Assembly (NCBI GenBank): GCA_008711295.1
Contig: VUYV01000070.1
Span: forward strand, 66,826-130,825
DNA length: 64,000 nucleotides
DNA from: Anarhynchus alexandrinus
Lineage: Eukaryota; Chordata; Aves; Charadriiformes; Charadriidae
Direction of reading: 5' to 3'
This document shows positions 23,351 to 35,900 of the stretch, in pieces. Every line of letters starts with the position of its first letter. Positions within the stretch are counted from its first letter, which is position 1. The notes beneath the pieces were generated by a model, which saw only the letters and a list, made by a program, of their open reading frames with translations, had not been told where the DNA came from and did no database searches. Made by a program: the position numbers and the translations under genes.

Positions 23351-23353
23351 CGA

Positions 23354-24223
23354 TCATTCCTTGTTCAAAGACCTCCTCACCACATCAGTGATCCTACCAG
23401 CAGAGATACATGTGTCCCACTTCTTGAGGTGGCTCCCATTTCTCACAACCAGATGTTGATCCTCAGATAGGATCCCACAGTCACAGAAACCAAAACCCTG
23501 CTGCAGACACCTTCTTCCTATGAATCTTCTTAATCGTTTCATAACCCATTTATATTCTGGGCAACCACAGTATCTGGTAACTACAATTTCAGGCATCACT
23601 TCATAAAACAATGTTTGTTCAGTTTTATTTTGAACAGCTTTTGCTGGATGTCTCCTTGCTTCAGACTTAGGAGAGGCAGTTAGGGCAGAAAGCATCAGAG
23701 GGATATCGGAGTTCAAAGAGATGAAATCTTTGCCTCCTGTAGGGGCAAAAATCACACTTTCTGTTCCTTTTTGAAAATGTGACCACCCTTCTCTGTGCGT
23801 ACTTGTACGGATACCTTACCTTATGCATCAACAACTGTACTGATTAAACTCTGTATAAAATAAGGCTTAAATAGGTTGTCCAGGCTGCCAGCTGCAGTCT
23901 CTACTGCAGTACATCATCCTGAAAGCCAGACCTTTTTCTTTAGGCAAGGGATGTCCTGGCATATCTGAAATACACAGCCATAGCAAGAAAATGGAAATCC
24001 ATAAATGACCAGAGATTTTTTGGGGGGGGCAGGGAAAAGCTCCTTTGGGAGTTTGGGACTGCACATTACATACGGTTAAAAGGCGACAAGCCCCTGGAGT
24101 TATTCCAATGGGGTCTGCACAATTGCCATCACCTAAGTGTCCCTGCCCGGGTGGACGATTGAACGTCTTCTTGTGCATGCGATGGGAAGACTTTACTTGG
24201 ACATCCTGGTGAGAGACCATCAA
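23354..24223 (-). pseudogene. Unassigned, possibly ERV-derived minus-strand open stretches
   Basis: Two minus-strand frames are open: 24223-23867 (118 codons) and 23755-23354 (133 codons). Both are Cys-rich. The first has Gly/Pro/Cys spacing (DGNCADPIGITPGACRLL) and a hydrophobic segment, which could be a remnant of a retroviral glycoprotein. That is a guess from texture and position next to other ERV pieces, not a motif match. Nothing intact is encoded. Confidence 0.3.
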
Positions 24224-24530
24224 AGAGAGGAAACTTGTCTTTTAGGACAGCAGGATCTCAGCGGTGACTATAAAATAAAGTTTCTGAGTTCTGTTCTGTT
24301 CACCCAGCTGAGGCAGGGCAGCCCTTCCACACGCTCAGCAGAGCAAGCATATGCTCTCAGGGCCCTGGCTTGACTACGCCGGGAGCTCACGGCGGCAGAG
24401 CCCCGGTGGGAGATGGCTGCTGCGGGAGCCGGGGGCGGCGACAGGAGACACGTAGGGAGGGTGCCAGGAAAGCAAAGCCCTGCCGGAGACAAGACTCGCA
24501 AGGGGCCTTCAAGGGAGGCGATTCTTACAA

Positions 24531-24810
24531 NNNNNNNNNNNNNNNNNNNNNNNNNNNNNNNNNNNNNNNNNNNNNNNNNNNNNNNNNNNNNNNNNNNNNN
24601 NNNNNNNNNNNNNNNNNNNNNNNNNNNNNNNNNNNNNNNNNNNNNNNNNNNNNNNNNNNNNNNNNNNNNNNNNNNNNNNNNNNNNNNNNNNNNNNNNNNN
24701 NNNNNNNNNNNNNNNNNNNNNNNNNNNNNNNNNNNNNNNNNNNNNNNNNNNNNNNNNNNNNNNNNNNNNNNNNNNNNNNNNNNNNNNNNNNNNNNNNNNN
24801 NNNNNNNNNN
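24531..24810. other. Assembly gap of 280 N
   Basis: A run of N falls in the centre of the CpG island. GC-rich promoter DNA is typically lost in sequencing. RPGR exon 1 may lie within it. Confidence 0.99.
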
Positions 24811-24872
24811 CGCGGCCCCTGGTCGCTCCGCTCTGCGCTTCGCGGCCGCTCCGGGCTCCCGCCGGCCGGCGA

Positions 24873-24957
24873 ATGGCGGCGCCCCGGGGCGCGGCGCCGG
24901 GCTGCGGGGCCGCCGTCTTCCGGCGTCTGGGGAGAAATACGTGCGCTGACGTCAGAG
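24873..24957 (+). CDS. RPGR: Weak candidate for RPGR exon 1
   Basis: An ATG at 24873 opens 28 codons plus one base (MAAPRGAAPGCGAAVFRRLG, then RNTCADVR) before AGAG|gttaga. That leaves phase 1, exactly what exon 2 at 26862 needs. Against it: the peptide is unlike the short acidic N-terminus of mammalian RPGR (28 coding bases, MREPEELMPD), the donor is weak, and the segment overlaps a CRE at 24947-24954. The true exon 1 is more likely inside the gap. Confidence 0.2.
24947..24954. promoter_or_regulatory. Consensus cAMP response element
   Basis: A perfect palindrome TGACGTCA lies in the CpG island. CREB/ATF sites of this form are usually near transcription starts, which suggests the RPGR start is within about 200 bp. 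Function is inferred from the motif only. Confidence 0.5.
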
Positions 24958-25025
24958 GTTAGACGGAGGCAACCGTGCTGTCGTCACCGGCGCGGTGCAG
25001 TGGTGCGGCGTTAAGCAGACGGGGC

Positions 25026-26861
25026 TTGGGTGGTGGGGTTTTATTTTCAGTTAATAAATGAGTTGTGGTCCGTGGTGTGAGCGGCGGTAGTTTTTAGACA
25101 TTCGCTCGGTGCCGGGACAGCAAAAACCTCATTTATGAATTGGTGGGATTTTAATCTTATGAATTGGTGGGGTTTAATTTCCCAACTGACGGCGTAGGTT
25201 TCAGTTGGGAAATGAATGAGGTGTTACAAAGGACGTTTGCGAATTAAATCGCCTGCTTTTCCCATGCATTGAATTAAGAATGTATATGTAAATATATGTT
25301 CATGTTAACACTTCTGAAAGAAAAGTACGTGGACCAGAGAGCTCCACTTAGGCACGAGTGCCAAAGAGATCACTGTAATCGTGTTCAAGTAGGCAGCATG
25401 GCCGTGTTAGCTGGAGATTAAAACTTAAAATTGAGTTTTCAGATGCCTTTTAGCATGTTTAAGGTTGTAGGTTTGCCTACATTAAATGAGGAAAAACTCA
25501 ACCCTTTCTTTAAAAGTCTTGTATTTGTCTGTACAAGGCTTGTTTTTGATAAAACAGTGACAATAAAACACATCTAGAGAGGTAGTAAATACCATTTTAT
25601 ACATATCACTCTGAACCTGATGCATAAACCAACATGTTATTTGCAAATATGGGAAATTTTTGCATTAAAGAATCATTTCTAAATGAATATCAAATTTACA
25701 GTTTAAGAGAGAACTTTGGGTTTTGGAGCTGAGGTACAGACCATCGATGAGACCGTTTTAATTTAAAGTGAACACACAAAGATGTTTTGATGTTACTGTC
25801 AAATTATATGTAATTTTGCGGAAGCAATCTAGCGTCAAATACACTGTGTGTCTTTGTGTTACCATGGCTTATATGTTAACAAAAAGTCTGCAAGGAAAAG
25901 GTTTGGATTTTTCTTTGTTTTCTTTTCCAAAAAATGATAGGTTTTACATTTTAAAAGAGGAGATCTAGTTGTGCTTTGCACGTTGTCTGCATGGCTTTTG
26001 GCCAATTATTTAACTTGTAAGTTCATTTGTTTTCCTGTGGAATTAATATTTTCTGTGTCGAGCCACATGCTTAACCAAAAGCTGAATGGGTAGTTAACAT
26101 TCTGTGTTTTTAAACAATGTTGTTGCCACTTTTGAAAGTAGAAAGAGTTGAGGAACCTAGTCAGATTACAAGGGCTGAAGAGCTGTCTGGACTTTGTTTT
26201 GGGGTGGTTTTGTTTGGGTTTTTTTAGATCATGGTGTTATGATCAAAGACAGTTGGGCCAAACTGTGTTTTGATGGCTGAGAGTTTTGATTTTAGGGGAT
26301 CATTTTTAGAGCACATGTATCTTTTCAGATGGGTGAGGAAGAGTGGTCAGTTTGGAGCCTGTTACCTCGTTATAGTGTGTGTGTCTCTCTCTCTAATCCA
26401 ATTTGGAAAACCTGTTTGAATTCAAGTATAAATGTAAGTGAGAGCTCTCTGTCTGACCTGCTTTCAGGATGAGCTTTTTATTTTAATTTCTGGGGGCGGT
26501 TATTCAGAGTTCTTTATTCTTTCTTTTACACATCTAATAGTTTTTCCCAGAGGGTAGTGATAAAGTACGTTAGTGTACTTTAAAATAAATTATTATATCT
26601 TCAGAACACAATATACTAGCAACAACACCTATTCTATTAGGAAATTCACAAAGGCTGAGAAGAATCAGGACTGAAATGTGAGCCTGAAAATGAAGTAGTC
26701 TTGGTGAAACAGAATAGAAGAAAACACTTCGGCCGTTTTTTAAAAAAAGAAAAAGACAGGAAACTAAAATGTGCAATTGAATTAATAGGAGATGACGATT
26801 TCAAAATGTATGAAGGAAAGTTTATTTTAACTAAAATTGACATTATCTCTTTGTGTTTTAG
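25026..26861 (+). other. RPGR: RPGR intron 1 (5' limit uncertain)
   Basis: AT-rich sequence between the CpG island and exon 2. Apart from the hairpin at 25177-25213 I see only ordinary intronic DNA; the 66-codon frame at 25768-25968 has no recognisable content. Confidence 0.8.
25177..25213. repeat. Perfect 13-bp inverted repeat (hairpin)
   Basis: The left arm ATTTCCCAACTGA (25177-25189) and the right arm TCAGTTGGGAAAT (25201-25213) pair perfectly around an 11-base loop. It lies at the start of RPGR intron 1, just after a direct repeat of TTATGAATTGGTGGG (about 25133 and 25158). Confidence 0.85.
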
Positions 26862-26987
26862 AATCAGGTGCTGTTTTCACATTTGGAAAAAGCAAATTTG
26901 CTGAAGATATTCCTAGCAAGTTCTGGTTCAAAAATGACAAGCCTGTACTTATATCATGTGGAGATGAACACACCGCTATTGTTACAG
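26862..26987 (+). CDS. RPGR: RPGR exon 2
   Basis: 126 bases between ttttag and gtcagt. It encodes [20 protein letters not shown] and then WFKND through [11 protein letters not shown], the first RCC1-like repeat, close to mammalian [14 protein letters not shown]. Its 5' phase requires one base from exon 1, giving a Glu or Asp codon. Confidence 0.97.
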
Positions 26988-29900
26988 GTCAGTATTGGAA
27001 ATGGATGGTATGATAAAAGGTTATACATTTGGTCAGCTTGGAAAGTTACGATTCTTATTTGAATCCTAAGGTAATATATCAAATGAGGTTGTGGAGAGGA
27101 GAGAGGACTGTTCTGTGCGAGCTATCGGGCGCCTTTGAAGTTAGTGTGAGGTCACTGAAGGTTTTCGCAAGACATGCCCAAGAACTGTCATGAGGGAATC
27201 TCTAATAACGGAGTGTTTCACACAGGGCTTAAAGTAAGCGTGACTTTGTTCAGCTTGAATGATTCTTGTGAATCTGACAGTGTTTTGCAGACAATCTTAA
27301 ATGTAGAGGTTTGTATCATGGAAGTAAACAGTACCTGTTGAACACAGTCAACAAGTTCACTAGCAACCTGCCTGAAACAATAGCTAAAATTGTACCTCTG
27401 AAATCAAAGTTTGAATTACTGTTAACTGTCAACTGAAAATAACCCATGAAAGAGCAACTCAAGAAACTTCAGAAAATCCTACTAAAATTGGAAATAAATT
27501 GCAAAAGCATTGAAAGAAGCTCAGGTGCAATACAGTGAGCAGTATTAATGTTTATTTTCATTTCTTTGAAATGATGGAAACAATACTCATTGAAGAATAT
27601 TTTCAATTTATTTTACGTGGAAGGGAGTATTCTGCTGAGCATGTGTGTCAATTGTATTGACAATCAACTGTTGATAGACAATAAGACTCTGTTACGAAAT
27701 TTATATGCATATTTTCAGGACTTTTTTTATTGGAATGTGTTTATTCCTCATCAATGCCCAATTGGTCATTGCTCATTAAATAATTTCCTGAGGGTTTCTT
27801 GCTATGTCCCTAAGCAAAGTTGAACATGCTGGATTTTTAGAATGAACTGTTCCAGGCATGACAAAAAAAAGAGTGTAGATTTCACGAACTGCAGAACGTC
27901 TTGAGGTGAAACTATACAATTGATTTTTCAAGCCTAACTTCATAGAAGATGAATTATCCATGAATAGTTTATTTTGAACAAAACATGACACTTTTTCTTG
28001 GATTGAACCAGTTCTATTAAATTGCCTGTTGCATAAAATTCATCAGAATGTAACCTGGGGCACTGTGAAATTTTCCTTTTGAAATTTTTTTTGATATATC
28101 CTTTTGTATACCCACGCTCAGTTTGAAATAACATTAGTATAATTCTCAGTTTAGACTAGTCGATTTAAATTGCCTGCTTGAGTTCCCCCGGCATGTGCCT
28201 GTGCCAGCACTGTTACCCTCATCAGCAACAATCCCCTAATTCCCATGTCTCTGTAATAGTGGCCACTTATATAAAGCATTTGAAGAAGTCAACTTGCATA
28301 GGTTTGCATGCAGCACTGTTTCTCTACTATCTCCCCTTTTCCCTGTTATTTTAATTTATGCAACATGTTTCAAGAATGTCTCTGTATCTGGCCTTTGCTG
28401 TTTTAGTGTGCACATTTGTCACCAGAGAAACTTCTAGATAATCAGATCTTTTTCTCAAGGCTTTTGAGGAGAAGGAACTGTAGAAGGAAAGGTACAAAAT
28501 TTCTTTGGTACCAAAAGGTTCTTTTGGGCATTGTAAAGTAAAGGCAAAAGTGAGAGTAAAATACTGATCAACGACGAGCAAAGGTAGAGAAACTGCAAGA
28601 GTCGTACAAAAAAAAGTGAAGAAGGGAAACAGAAAACCTTTGTCCCTCATTTGTTCTTCACACCTGTGCATGCCTGTGTGGACCTCGCATTTCTGCTGTT
28701 AGATGGAGTTGGATAACAGTGGAATTACAACCCTTGGTGAATGACACTGAACTGCAGTAACACGTGGAATAAAAGCTCCAGAAGTGCATGCCGATAATGA
28801 GTTTACTGAGAAGGGTACAGACCTTGAGGGGAACCAAGAGCTTCTTGAAATCCAGCTGAACCTGACCTGGAAGAGATAAAAGACAAACATCGCCGAGGAA
28901 GGAAAAGTATCTCAAGCAGGTGTGTGCTAATGCATGCTTCATTTTATTTTCAGTCTTTATTTACAGGTCACAAAATCCCTTTTTTTTTTTCCTACCTCCT
29001 GGAAGAGGTAGTGGGACCTATGTATGTAGGGGACAGTGGGAATATGAAGTAGATTCAAATCTCATAGAAATATATCAGTTTTACACTAACATGTCTCAAC
29101 AATCATAAGTAAAAAAATCACCCAAATTGATACAAAACGTTCCTTAAAGCTGGTTTTAAGCAGGAGAGACAGCTACATCTAGCACTGAATCTTGACTGAA
29201 TGCAAATGAAGAAAATGTACAGGAATTAATATTTAGCTTTCAAACAAAATATTCAGAAATTTTCAAGTACTTCTTTCATCTAATCCAGCATCAATATTCC
29301 CATCTGACTTTTAGAAAGAAAAGTCTAAAGTAAATATCAAACACTCTGTTCTTTGGCTTTCTAGGTTAGGAGTTAGAATCCAGAATTTTATTTACATACT
29401 GTGGCTGTGTGTTGGAACAGAAAGGACCAGTGATAGAGTTGGCTAGCTGAGCTAGTTGGAGAAACATTTCCTTCTCCAGTTTTGGAGTTTGGGATTGAAA
29501 TTTGTGTTTCTTTATTAATTTGCTCTCTACCTTTAGCACAATCTTCATTAAAATGTTCAAGCAGGAATTTTTTTAAGCAGTTGTCTTCTTTAATTCTTTA
29601 ACGCAATCATGAACAGTATATCTTCCAGCACCACTTGTAATATGTTTAATAATGTTTCTTGCACCATTTCTATATTTTTGGCCCAAGAATACTGACAGTC
29701 CACTCACTGCATCTTCTGTAACTGCAGGCTTTGGAAAGCAATTTATTCATCCTGTTGGAAGCTGGTGGGAAGTAAGTGATGTTATGGATATTTTCAAGAA
29801 TCTCCTCCCAATACCTTTCTATTAATTTTCTTTTCTACGAAACTCTTAAAGTTAACAGCTGTCTTATTGTTTATTTGCCTTGATTAGAGTATCCTAGGCA

Positions 29901-32900
29901 GCTTGCCCACATTTGATCAGAGAGACTGATCCTGTTCACAAGAGGGAAAATGGCGATGATGGAAGACACATTTTCTGAACTCAGAGCTCTGGAGAGAATT
30001 GAAGCCCCCAATGCAAAGAGGGTAGAAGGAAAGAAAGAAGTGTCAAGTGTGAAAGTAGGAGTGAAGAGAGGTGCATATGGAACCACAACAAGATAGTATG
30101 CTCATAATTTCCAGTTTTGTAAGGCATTAAACATTCAACAATTTAAACCAAAGAGACCTTGGAATCTCTCCAGCTCTTTGGACACCAGATTCCTTCTATT
30201 CTTCCTGCCTACTTGCAGGCCATCAGTGGCACAGTGTCTTTTACATCAACTGCAAGGGGAAAATTAGAAACGTTAGTACGCGTTTGTGTTGATCTTTGAT
30301 ATGTGTAGGAGCAAGGAACATACTGCCCTGTTTTTGTTTGTGTGATGCTGAATGTCCTGAGTTTGACTATTCTTATTGCTCAATAAAGCTTTTATTTTGA
30401 GAATATCGTGAATTGCCCAACAAAACTGATATCATTCCCCTTTTCATGAGATGTATCTGAATTGCATATGAATTTTAAATTAACTGTTAACATAGTTTAT
30501 TTACAAAATAGCACAAATAAATAAAAAAAAAATCATGGTGACTGGCTTATGATACTCTGTCTGAAATATCACCTTCTACGTTTTCTTTGGATATAGCTTC
30601 TCGATAGAATCTTGTAGTAAATGCTAAAAGTCTGTACATTGTCTCCCCATTTTATTTCCCTCCCACACTAATATATTTAGAAAGCAAGGGGGGGAATATT
30701 TAGAACATACCTTTAAACATAGGTGATAGGAGTACCTGGCTGCCTGCTATTATCATGAATCACATTGAGGATTTCAGCTGGTATTTCCCAGCTGCTGAAT
30801 GAATGCCTTTAGTAACTCTTCATGAACTAGGGGAACATATGGCACATGGGGAATCATGGTTGTGGTAGCAGCTACTCATATGAGAAATGTACTGGTTAGG
30901 AGACACTCTTCCTGAAGTCTCTCTCAAAACCTTTGTTCCTAAAGATGTAAGCACCTTGTGGCTTCCCTGATAGCCCTGAATTAATGTTGGTGAAACATCT
31001 GCTAGTGATAAGCCAATGTATACGTACTTTGGAGAAATACAATTGCATCAGGATGAAGGTGGAGCCTTGTGTTGGAAGTATGTTTTCATCACCAAAACAG
31101 TCTGAGTAGTCCCTTTCTTTCTATCCTGTTGTTTCCCTTCTGCTGCCTAGAGGCATAATCTCACTCTGCTGGACCTGTCTTCTGCTGGCCATTCCAGATG
31201 GCACATGGCCAAAATCTCTGTATGTCAGCACCAAAGCGGAAGCAAAAAACCAAGGGTGATCTGAGTGTGCCAAGTTTTGAAATATGATCCTTGCCTATTT
31301 CTCTGCTGTTGAATTAGTTCTCACTTCAGTGCATCTGTGGTGATGACTGGAGATATCCCTGTATGCAATTATGAAAATAGGGCCTCTTGCATACAAAATT
31401 CTGTCATGTTTCCTAAGCTTAGGTTGCATGTCTGTTCCAAAACCTGATTTAGGTACAGACCCAGAAATGTTGCTTCATTACAGGCATTTGTTTAAGTTCC
31501 TCTATTGCGTCTATTCATTTTCGTTCACTGTCTGAATTTCCCTGCTTGCCAGTTTTCTTATTTTCTGTTACATTTCTAGTTGTTGGAAGCCTGAAATTGT
31601 AAAAGGCTGTCACTGAGTTGTAAAAAATGTAAAAAAATTCCTCTCATCTATTAAGCTCATTGACTTAGAAAGCAATGCCTGAGAATTTAAAGACTGATGT
31701 AAGAAACAGCAGATTACAGGATGAAAAGCATGACCTGTTGGAATTTTAAGTGGATAAAAGAGAATGTGCTTAAGTTGAATTACGGCAGTTTGGCATCATA
31801 TTCCCACAGGAGTATTACTATCTAATAAAGGCAGTTAAAAAGTATAAACCAAGGATACAAGGAAGCATATACCAATATAGGATGCCATTTGCTAATAAAA
31901 ATTCTTTCTGTTAAGTGCATTTTGCTTTCAGTGACAGACAGCTCTGCATGTGTTTTGATGTGATTGCATTATGAAAATTGGGATAGTGATATAAATGCTC
32001 TTAGTAAAGCACCATAAGCATAGACTTGACCTCAGACTTTCTTCCCTTCCAACCTTCTTGGAAAGATGTGATATTGACACATAGCCCCATGTTCCAAAAA
32101 TTGTCATATCTAACAATTTGATTTGGACTTTGGAAACTAGTTATTGTTAGTTGTTGTTGTTTTGTTGCTTGTTTTTGGTTTTTTTTTTTAACTATGTGGT
32201 TATATTTAAGAAAATAAATGGATTTTTTTTAATAGAGTATTTTTGTTATATTTTAAACATTTTAATATAATATTTCAAAGTCTCTGTAAATCACATTCAG
32301 AAGCTTCACTGGAAACCTACTGAAGTACAAACAGCCATAATATTTGGCATTATTGTGTGGAATTGCTGTTATGTCTTGCGGTGGGTCACGTGATAATTGT
32401 TGCTGGCTAGGGTGACAAAGTTTATTTACGTGACAGCCTTGTGACGCAGTCTAACTCACAAAACTCTGCAGACCTTCATCAAAAGTAAATAAACTTTTAG
32501 CAGCTATAAAAGGTGTTTTTTTTTGACAAATCAGTTTCTATTGTTTTGCAAAGATTTCTGTTGGAACAGGGGTTTTATCTTTGGGTGTAAACTTCACAGC
32601 TTTACAAAAGGTAATAGTATAAAAAATAAAAGGAAATGAGTTCATTTTAAGGAGTTGTCACTAGTCAATTTTGGCTGTCTATTTTGCATGCCTGATGACA
32701 AAAGTTTAATCTGTTCATATACTATCCTCTTAAAAAACCACTGGTTATTCGGAATTACAACAGTTCGTTGTTTGTAATGGTCAAACCTGCAAGTTCAATG
32801 ACATGTCATACCAGTTTCTGAAATATGGTTCTAGCATTGCTCCTGTTGAATATTTGTAATCTAACCTTTGCATTTAGGTTTACAAAACTCCCTGACTGCA

Positions 32901-35900
32901 TGGGGGTTTTCTTTACAGGCAGAGTAACAAATTAATGCAATTTGTGAACACATTTGAAAATTTATCAGAAACTATGTTCTGTAGAAGCGCAAATTTGTAA
33001 ATCATTTTAAGAGAAGACATTTAGCATTAAAAGAAGTAGCCCCTTAACAATAAAATAAGCTGAATGTTAAAAATTTGTGTTTGTATTAATTATATAGCTG
33101 CACTATTTATTCCTGTTTTTAGGGTAAAAGATGTGGGTGCTCAGTTAAATGTGCTGTTATTTTATAAGTAGGCCTGTGATACCATGGTTTCTGAACTGCA
33201 GCGTCTGTCCAAGAGTACATTTTATTTTCTGAAGAGCACCTTATCAGTGCTGTAATTAAAGAAGAGGATGTTTGTTCTGCTTTTTGTTCCTTCTTCTTGC
33301 TGGGGATTTCTTACTTAAACAATGCAATTACTACTTTTGTACTGAAAAATCGCAAGGACGTTCATTATTATTTACACTTAAGTATGGAATTGCCTAATCT
33401 TAAACCTCACATTAAAAAGGAAGTAATAAATAGCATAGTGTGTGAATGACCATCTTGTCTCGTATGAGATATGCAAATACTTGTATGGATTCTGACTGTG
33501 CATTTTTTTTCAGGGAATGGTAAACTATACATGTTCGGCAGTAACAACTGGGGCCAATTAGGACTAGGATCAAAGAACACTGTCAGCAAACCAACATGTG
33601 TTAAAGGTTTGTTTAATTTTTCTTTTTTTGTCTTTCTGAAAGGAGACCCTTGTGAAAAGGTACTTTATAAGATGCAGTTCCAAACTAACTGGTTCTGCCT
33701 TCTTTACTCATCATGCGTACCGTATTACTGCACAAGCTCATAAAGGTAGCTTAAAAGGATCCCTGATTGATTTTCCATCAGTTCCAGATTCTGGGTCCTT
33801 TTCTGTCTGAAGATTACTTCAGATACATAGAATCCTGTCTTTTTGAGGGCTCTCATTTTATGTAATATTAGCCATTCTGACAAACCACAACTTCATTGTG
33901 ACTGCAAAGACATTAATCAGATGCCTGGTCTTTGCAGCGTTGTCTATGCGTTAGAAATCAGAGTTGCAACAACATTGTGTAACCTTTGTATCACTTTTGT
34001 CTTAGCACCTTTATAAATGAAAAAATCTATGGGAGAACTTTCTACATGTGCTGCTACATTTTTAGCAAAAATAAGAAGTGCCCGAGGGGGCAGCAATGTT
34101 AATATATTTGTATGAAGCAGTAAAATAAATACCCAGATTCTTTTATGTGTTGTAAAATATGTTTTAATTGCACTGTTATCTTCTTGAGCTTTCCTAACCA
34201 GTTTTATCTTGTCAAACAAAACTAAGTCAATATTTATCCCTATCCCCTTACTTATGTCAAGTCAGATCTATGCTATTAACACATTTCTTTTCACCATTAA
34301 ATGTTTATCCTCATCCTTTCTGCCAGCAGATCAATCTGTTAGCTTACTGTTAAAAACAAGTTATCCTGCTTGTTCAAACTCCTTTCTTCCTGATTTAGTT
34401 TATTCTACTGTCCTTTATCTGCTCCTCTCTCTATTTCACTTCAGAGGGAGAATGCAGCTACTCTCAGGTTCACATCTTCTGTCAGCCATGTGAGAGATTG
34501 ATTCTTACCCTGGCTTAAATGGATTGGGTGTCAAGTTTTGGTTTTACTGTCAAATTGCAATGGAGAATAAAAGATGAAGAGGAGATCACAGCAATTCAAA
34601 CCAGACCTGGCATCCATTGAAAAAAGTCACAAGGGGGGTATCTTTCTTTTCTCGGCAGCAGGCAGCAGGAGAAAGTCCTGGAGCTTCTCTCACTAGCTTT
34701 CAGTCATCACTTGGCTTTGGCAATGGGCTTGCAAGGACACATTTCAGTTTCTGCTTGGGGCCAAATGGTTGTGGCTGCATGGTTTCTGAGAAAATGTCTT
34801 CTGGGACTTGACTAGAGACTGATGAAATTGGTTATGAAAAATTGCCAGCAATGTTGTAAATATAGCACGGCTCATCAAATACAATTGATTAGCCTGAGTA
34901 GGAGGAAGGTTAGAGAGCACAGGCTTCTGAAGAGCTGATTAAGATCGTCTCTGAAGTTGGAAGCAGAGTTTTGGGATATAAAGCAGCAAATTACGATTGT
35001 AGGAAGAAGCCAACATTGGAACTGTTATGGTTCCAGCCTGGTGGTAGTGGTAGGTGTCAGATAGGATAGGCAGTAACCTGAATTTGGACAATTTATGTTT
35101 GTGTCTGTGTGATAGACCAGAAACAGTTCATGCTTAAGTAGATAGATTTATTCGGTGACTTGGTAGAAGGGGCTTTAATCTGAATGTTCTGGAGCTAATG
35201 AAAGTTGATTTGGAAGGACTGTAAAAAGGTTTGTGAAAGGGATGATGATTGTTGGCTTTGTCACGGACTAGTGCACTGGAAAAGCAATTAAAGATATATT
35301 ATGTAAAAATAATGCTGTTTTAAGGGCGTTGTATAGGGCCCACGGACATGGCTGAGAGAAGATAAATTTTTGGCAATGATCAGTAATTGGAGAGAGAATG
35401 GAAAAGTCAGTGAGATTTTTTTTTTCCTGTTTCTGAAATGGAGTGCACTTGCCATGGGAGAAAAAGCGCCTCTGCATTCTCTCTCTTTCTCACCAAAACA
35501 ACTCTTGACTCCTCTCGCCTGCATTCCCAGTCTTTCACTGTGACCAGACTGCAGAGAAGTACATGCAGTGGGTGGGCAGTAATTGAGCTGAAAATGAGAC
35601 AGGATTGTATATGCAAAAATTTTAGGCACTAGTCCAGGTAGGACTGTCCTTGGCAATTGAGTTTAGTGATCAATAAGAGGGCACTGCAGAGCAAAAGTCT
35701 AGCAAAAAAGGTAGCTGTGCATAACAAAGGAAGGTAAGAGGTGACAAGACAAAAGAACAGTATGATTTTAAAGATTAAAGATAGTGGGAAAAGTGTAAGA
35801 GGGAGTTCAGAATAGTGCTGTCAATGAAAATTGAAGACAGCTTTAAGCCTGCATTTTGTCTTGCAATGTGATACATTCTTTGAGACATATCCCATAAATG

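Larger units (their letters stand above)
19578..24369. other. OTC-RPGR intergenic region
   Basis: About 4.8 kb between the two divergent genes. The first part (19578-21290) has moderately GC-rich stretches, including 19960-20120 and 20540-21150, with no recognised gene or repeat. The second part (21298-24223) is a mosaic of LTRs, ERV-like pieces, a CR1 end and a RING pseudogene, each listed separately. Confidence 0.75.
24370..25025 (+). promoter_or_regulatory. RPGR: CpG island, RPGR promoter region
   Basis: Both sides of the N gap are rich in G+C and CpG (for example the stretch from 24811 to 24960), unlike the AT-rich neighbourhood. It lies just 5' of RPGR exon 2 on the plus strand, so it is the expected housekeeping-type RPGR promoter. 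It contains a palindromic CRE and an ATGGCGGC block that could be a YY1 site. No TATA box is seen. Confidence 0.75.

Noticed and set aside
24370..25014. 214-codon and 178-codon open frames spanning the CpG island
   Set aside because: They run through 280 unknown bases, so the frames are artefacts of translating N; only the short flanks are real sequence.
28351..28942. Two overlapping minus-strand frames (106 and 94 codons) in RPGR intron 2
   Set aside because: No family resemblance, mutual overlap in different frames, and no splice or promoter context.
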